Both the position numbers and the translations under genes were made by a program. Below are positions 60,444 to 64,000 of a DNA stretch of 64,000 nt, in pieces. Below the pieces are notes generated by a model. That model ran no database searches. It saw nothing but the letters and a program-made list of their open reading frames with translations, and was not told the origin of the DNA. Numbering within the stretch: position 1 is the first letter of the stretch; every line of letters starts with the position of its first letter. This DNA is from Yoonia sediminilitoris. GTDB lineage: Bacteria > Pseudomonadota > Alphaproteobacteria > Rhodobacterales > Rhodobacteraceae. The stretch spans positions 1 to 64,000 of the forward strand of contig NZ_QBUD01000015.1 in the NCBI RefSeq assembly GCF_003058085.1. Reading direction: 5' to 3'.

Positions 60444-61643
60444 TTATTGGGCAACCCCGTAGCGCGTGACCCAATCATCGGCGATCCGCGTCATCCAGCT
60501 TGGGTGCGGCTCAGGCTGGACCGTGCCCAGTTCAGCGGGCGACAAGGTCGCAACACCAAGATCCAGCGCATCAAACACTGCGCGATCTTCGGGCGCGAGG
60601 GCATCCATGTTCAGAACTGTGCCATACCCAAGGATTTCCGGATCTTGCGCGCGTGCCTGCGCTTCCGGCGAAAGCAAGAAATTTGCGACAACCATCGCGC
60701 CTTCCTTCGAGCCGGAGTTATAGGGAATTGCCACAAACGACGCGTTCCCGATGGTGCCTTTGTCCAGCACAAAGGTCCGCACGCTTGGGGGAAGTTCGTT
60801 ATTGGCAATGGCGGTAGAGGCCGCACCAGGGCTGAAGGAAATCGACAGGTCCAGCTCGCCGTCCGCGATCAACGGGAACATCGCGGTGCCGGTCGCGGGG
60901 TATGCCTTGCCCTGCCGCCACAGATTTGGTGTCAACTCATCAAGATAGGCCCAAAGGACCTGCGCCACCTCGTCATAGGTTTCGTCAGTCGCGGGCGCAG
61001 ACAAGACCGATGCGTCAGGCAGAACATCGACAAGGACCTGTTTGAGGAACGTCGTCCCCAGAAAATCAGGTGGCTGCGGATAGGTAAAGCGACCGGGGTT
61101 TGCAGCGGTCCATTCCAGCAGTTCCGCCATGGATCCAAGGGGTTCCTTCATCCGGTCGGTATCATAGTCAAAGACGACCTGCGCCATTGCCCAAGGGCTT
61201 TCGTAGCCTTCGACAGGGACGGTAAAGTCGGTTTGCACAGTCTTGCTCTCTACATCGACCAACGCCCAGTTGGGCAATTGTTCGGCATAGGGGCCAAACA
61301 GCAGGTCTGCCTCTTTCATGGCAGCAAAGTTGGCACCGTTGATCCAGATCATGTCGATGGCGCCATCGTCATTTTCGCCCGCCTGTTTTTCTGACAAGAC
61401 GCGGGTGACGGCATCGGCGGTGTCGGTCAGCTTTACATGTTCAAGCGTGACGCCAAATTCGGCGGCAACCCTTTCGCCGACCCATGCGATGAAATCATTC
61501 GTGGTCGTGGACCCGCCCCAAGCATTCCAATAAACCGTCTGGCCCTGCGCTGCGGCTTGCACGGCGTCCCAATCGGCAGGGTCTACGTCGGCCAATGCCG
61601 GCAAAGGGGCCATCAAAGCGGCCGTAAGCGCGAGGTGTTTCAT
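60444..61643 (-). CDS. ynjB: periplasmic substrate-binding protein, YnjB-type
   Basis: 399 residues from the ATG at 61643, with AAGGA upstream. A Sec signal ends after PALA (about residue 19). The mature protein matches the YnjB group of ABC binding proteins: GQTVYWNAWGGSTTTNDFIAWVGERV, IDMIWINGANFAAMKEADLLFGP, DAVTRVLSEKQAG. The ligand is unknown. It follows the CDP-alcohol phosphatidyltransferase gene and precedes the double permease. Confidence 0.9.
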   Translation of the reverse strand: MKHLALTAALMAPLPALADVDPADWDAVQAAAQGQTVYWNAWGGSTTTNDFIAWVGERVAAEFGVTLEHVKLTDTADAVTRVLSEKQAGENDDGAIDMIWINGANFAAMKEADLLFGPYAEQLPNWALVDVESKTVQTDFTVPVEGYESPWAMAQVVFDYDTDRMKEPLGSMAELLEWTAANPGRFTYPQPPDFLGTTFLKQVLVDVLPDASVLSAPATDETYDEVAQVLWAYLDELTPNLWRQGKAYPATGTAMFPLIADGELDLSISFSPGAASTAIANNELPPSVRTFVLDKGTIGNASFVAIPYNSGSKEGAMVVANFLLSPEAQARAQDPEILGYGTVLNMDALAPEDRAVFDALDLGVATLSPAELGTVQPEPHPSWMTRIADDWVTRYGVAQ

Positions 61644-61655
61644 CAAGGTCATCCT

Positions 61656-62264
61656 TTAGTCAGTGTAAAGTTGTTTGGCCGCCATGATCCGCAGTGTCGC
61701 GGTCAGAAAGCACAGGCTGCCAAAAATCCAAGCAAGCGGCGCGAAGGAGGAAGAGAAGAGGCAAAGGGCCACGAAAAACACAATGGTTTCCGTGCCTTCC
61801 AAGATGCCATTCGAATAGTAAAGCGACTTCTGGCCCTGTGCATCCGTCTTGTGACCGTATTTTTCGGCCAAAATGGCATAGCCCAAAAAGCTGGTCCCAT
61901 TAAAGTAGAACGCCGTCAGAAGAAACGCACCAGCAGCGCCATTTGCCCCCGGATCGGCAAGCACAAAGGCCATTGGGATCGCCCCGTAAAACAGGAAATC
62001 AGCCGCGATATCCAGATAGCCGCCAAAGTCCGTCTTTTGGGTGGCGCGGGCAACGGCCCCGTCCAGCCCGTCGGCCAAACGGCTGAGAAGCAGCGGCACC
62101 AGCGCCAGAACCGGCGCGCCCAGCGCGATGGTCAGTGCTGCCAGCAACCCCAGCCCCAGCCCGATCAGGGTCACGCTGTTGGCGGAAAAACCACGCCCTG
62201 CCAAACCGTGACCAAGCTGGTTCAACGGCGGGTCAATCAGGCGACGGGCGTAACGGTCAAGCAT
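61656..62264 (-). CDS. ynjF: CDP-alcohol phosphatidyltransferase family protein, YnjF-type
   Basis: 202 residues, about six membrane segments. The CDP-OH-P-transferase motif is seen in DGLDGAVARATQKTDFGGYLD, followed by IAADFLF, with the Asp, Gly and Arg residues in canonical spacing. The enzyme joins a CDP-activated alcohol (CDP-diacylglycerol type) with an acceptor alcohol; the acceptor is not known. It opens an operon with the YnjBCD-type importer, so the importer may supply the acceptor (inference). The 75 bases upstream have no gene. Confidence 0.88.
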   Translation of the reverse strand: MLDRYARRLIDPPLNQLGHGLAGRGFSANSVTLIGLGLGLLAALTIALGAPVLALVPLLLSRLADGLDGAVARATQKTDFGGYLDIAADFLFYGAIPMAFVLADPGANGAAGAFLLTAFYFNGTSFLGYAILAEKYGHKTDAQGQKSLYYSNGILEGTETIVFFVALCLFSSSFAPLAWIFGSLCFLTATLRIMAAKQLYTD

Positions 62265-62339
62265 CTGTTCGGGTCCAAAGGATGCGACCTTTTGCCTGAT
62301 CCCTCTTCACGACGCAACTTAGCTGACAGGAAAGTGAGT

Positions 62340-64000
62340 TTATCCATCAGTTGTTACAGCGATCCGCGGCCGCCCACTTGCAGTCACCTTGATCTCGGCA
62401 CTGACAAACATCGCCTGCCCTTCGACCTGCGCTTCGGCAATGTCGATCTGCGCGCGCAGCTGCGGCGCCTCGACACCGGATGCCTGCGCCTGCTGGTTGG
62501 TCTGGCTGCGCAAGGCGCTTTCCATCGCATCCAGCGCAGCTTGCGCTGTTTCAAAACCTTGCGGGCCGCTGTGCAAATGCGCGACAAAGCGACCGGGGCC
62601 GGGGCTTGTGACCGATCCGGTGGCCTGCATCGACACTTGCCCCACAACCGCACCAACGGCATTGGCTACCCCTGCATGGTCGGGGACGATCACACGGGTC
62701 TTCAGCCTGTCGCCCACCGCACCATAGTAGCTGTGCGCCGATGCACCCAACCCCACAACAGGCAGGCCCAGCGCAAGATCAACCTTGATAAGGCCCGACG
62801 TCCCGTCCAGCCCGGCCATCGCCAATGGATGACTGGCGAGTGTTTCGGGGTCGCCCCATCCATCCTCTGCAAAGGCCGCCTGCAAGAGATAATCCACGGT
62901 CTGACGGGTGAGTTGGTCAACGATCATCCGCGCAAGAGCCGGAGCATCTGCCGCAATCCTGTCCCCCGCACCTGTGCGCCGCCGTGCGGCCAAAGTCAGC
63001 GCCTTTTCTGCTGCCGCCCCGTCCCAGTCATCAAGGCGCCCCAGCACATGTGCTGCATCCGATGGCGTCACCCCTGCCAGCATGACAAAACCGCGACTGA
63101 CCAGACGATGCAGGGCTGAAATCTCCAGCCGCGTCGGCGCTGCGTCACCGATGCGCAAGGGCCCATCGGCCAGTCGCGCAACGATCACGGCTTCACGCGG
63201 GGCCAGCCCTTCGGGCGCTTCATCCCAGACCGGCACAACAAATTGACCGCCATCCATCGGTGGCACATCCTTGGCCAACGCCAGATCAAGCGCCCTGTGC
63301 GCCTGTTGCGGAAACTGCCGCGCGAACAAAGCAATGGGCATCAGGCGGCGGGGCCCCAGCGCAAGGGCGCCGTCAAAATGCAGTTCGCTGTCGCCGCCAA
63401 GACCGTGGGTGCGCATCGCCACGGCCTCGACCATTGTCCGGTACGGCCCGACCCGTGCCCCTTGCGGATCAATCAGTGGCTTGCCGTCACGCAAGAGGCA
63501 AATGTCCGTTGTTGTGCCGCCGATATCGCTGACAAACGCGTCCTTGGCACCGGTCAGCCAACCGGCTCCGGCAACCGACGCGGCAGGCCCGCTCAGGATC
63601 GTTTCAATCGGTTTGGTGCGGGCCACGTCAGCCGATACCAGCGCCCCGTCACCACGCACCACCATCAAAGGGGCGTCAATGCCACATCGGGCAATATGGC
63701 CTTCGACGGCTGAAATCAGACGATCAATCAGGCCAATCAACCGGGCATTGAGAACGGCGGTCAGGGCGCGCTTGGGGCCACCGAGCGCCTGCGACAACTC
63801 ATGCCCGCAGGTCACGGGTTTAACCGTTGCCGCCCGGATCAGATCACGCGCTGCGATTTCGTGCGCCGGATTGCGGGCGGCAAAGCTGCCTGCAACGGCA
63901 AATCCGGTGATCCCGGTCGGTAATTCCTGCAATTCCTGCTCCAATCTGGCCAGATCAAGGGGCATCTTTTGGGTACCCGCATGGTCATGACCCCCTGCCA
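62340..64000 (-). CDS. hydantoinase/oxoprolinase family protein, 5' end cut by the window edge
   Basis: The frame stays open through the right edge. Just before the first ATG at 63965 it reads AGGHDHAGTQ, a segment typical of the middle of HyuA-like proteins, so the real start lies beyond the window. Recognisable parts are GPKRALTAVLNARLIGLIDRLI, VVRGDGALVSADVARTKPIETILSGPAASVAGA, SDIGGTTTDICLLRDGKPLI (ATP-binding ASKHA-type) and MRTHGLGGDSELHFDG. The family hydrolyses cyclic amides such as hydantoins or 5-oxoproline with ATP. No HyuB-type partner is seen in the window. The substrate cannot be assigned. Confidence 0.88.
   Translation of the reverse strand, partial: AGGHDHAGTQKMPLDLARLEQELQELPTGITGFAVAGSFAARNPAHEIAARDLIRAATVKPVTCGHELSQALGGPKRALTAVLNARLIGLIDRLISAVEGHIARCGIDAPLMVVRGDGALVSADVARTKPIETILSGPAASVAGAGWLTGAKDAFVSDIGGTTTDICLLRDGKPLIDPQGARVGPYRTMVEAVAMRTHGLGGDSELHFDGALALGPRRLMPIALFARQFPQQAHRALDLALAKDVPPMDGGQFVVPVWDEAPEGLAPREAVIVARLADGPLRIGDAAPTRLEISALHRLVSRGFVMLAGVTPSDAAHVLGRLDDWDGAAAEKALTLAARRRTGAGDRIAADAPALARMIVDQLTRQTVDYLLQAAFAEDGWGDPETLASHPLAMAGLDGTSGLIKVDLALGLPVVGLGASAHSYYGAVGDRLKTRVIVPDHAGVANAVGAVVGQVSMQATGSVTSPGPGRFVAHLHSGPQGFETAQAALDAMESALRSQTNQQAQASGVEAPQLRAQIDIAEAQVEGQAMFVSAEIKVTASGRPRIAVTTDG

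Noticed and set aside
61437..63119. 560-codon plus-strand open frame across ynjB, ynjF and the hydantoinase gene
   Set aside because: It is antisense to three well-supported genes, with basic low-complexity composition and no ribosome-binding site.
1..64000. CRISPR arrays, insertion sequences, integrase/attachment sites, prophage genes
   Set aside because: No regular short repeats with spacers, transposase or integrase motifs, or terminal inverted repeats with target duplications were seen.

Overview
The window looks like chromosomal DNA of an anoxygenic phototrophic alphaproteobacterium of the order Rhodobacterales (Rhodobacter/Roseobacter relatives). Evidence is the crtEF-bchCXYZ-pufQBALMX-dxs gene order, TGT-N12-ACA (PpsR/CrtJ-type) palindromes, a zinc-ribbon DinB, a C-minus bL36 beside tRNA-Val, and RpoE-, RpoH- and FNR-type promoter elements. 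No IS element, prophage or CRISPR array is visible.

Layout. 0.5-4.4 kb: msrPQ periplasmic methionine-sulfoxide repair, divergent from a fasciclin protein with an RpoE-like promoter, then a coupled pair of unknown envelope genes. 4.7-12.9 kb: clpB (RpoH-like promoter), pyrF, nfeD/SPFH, a DadA-type oxidase behind a tandem glycine riboswitch, dinB, and a small cytochrome c behind a perfect FNR box. 13-18.8 kb: a broken ABC-F ATPase gene, a FixJ-type regulator, a dCache-PAS histidine kinase and an N-formylglutamate amidohydrolase. 18.9-23.2 kb: tRNA-Val(GAC), rpmJ, a secreted repeat protein, a lipoprotein and a degenerate caspase-fold/peptidoglycan-binding protein. 23.2-31.8 kb: one minus-strand operon coding for a branched-chain-amino-acid-type (HAAT) ABC importer between two CoA ligases, with a candidate TetR operator upstream. 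32-42 kb: a second lipoprotein of the same style, an orphan molybdenum formate dehydrogenase alpha subunit, clpA, gloB, two methyltransferases and a frameshifted third lipoprotein gene.

42.3-57 kb is one block of photosynthesis genes. crtE-crtF-bchC-X-Y-Z-pufQ-B-A-L-M-X run on the minus strand towards dxs; crtD-crtC diverge from crtE. Three tandem PpsR-type boxes precede bchC and one lies between crtE and crtD. Perfect hairpins lie between pufA and pufL and after pufX. The operon has pufX and no pufC. The block is bounded by unrelated genes on both sides, so the remaining bch, puh, crtIBA and regulatory genes must lie elsewhere. A 46-codon reading frame is translationally coupled between bchX and bchY.

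57.1-64 kb: a VPLPA-CTERM secreted protein, a ynjFBCD-type ABC importer plus CDP-alcohol phosphatidyltransferase operon, and a hydantoinase/oxoprolinase gene that runs off the right edge.

The most useful leads are the pufX-dxs junction, the bchX-bchY small ORF, glycine-riboswitch control of the amino-acid oxidase, the transport/CoA-activation operon with its caspase-like last gene, the ynj operon, and two gene breaks (ABC-F deletion, T5 frameshift in a lipoprotein).
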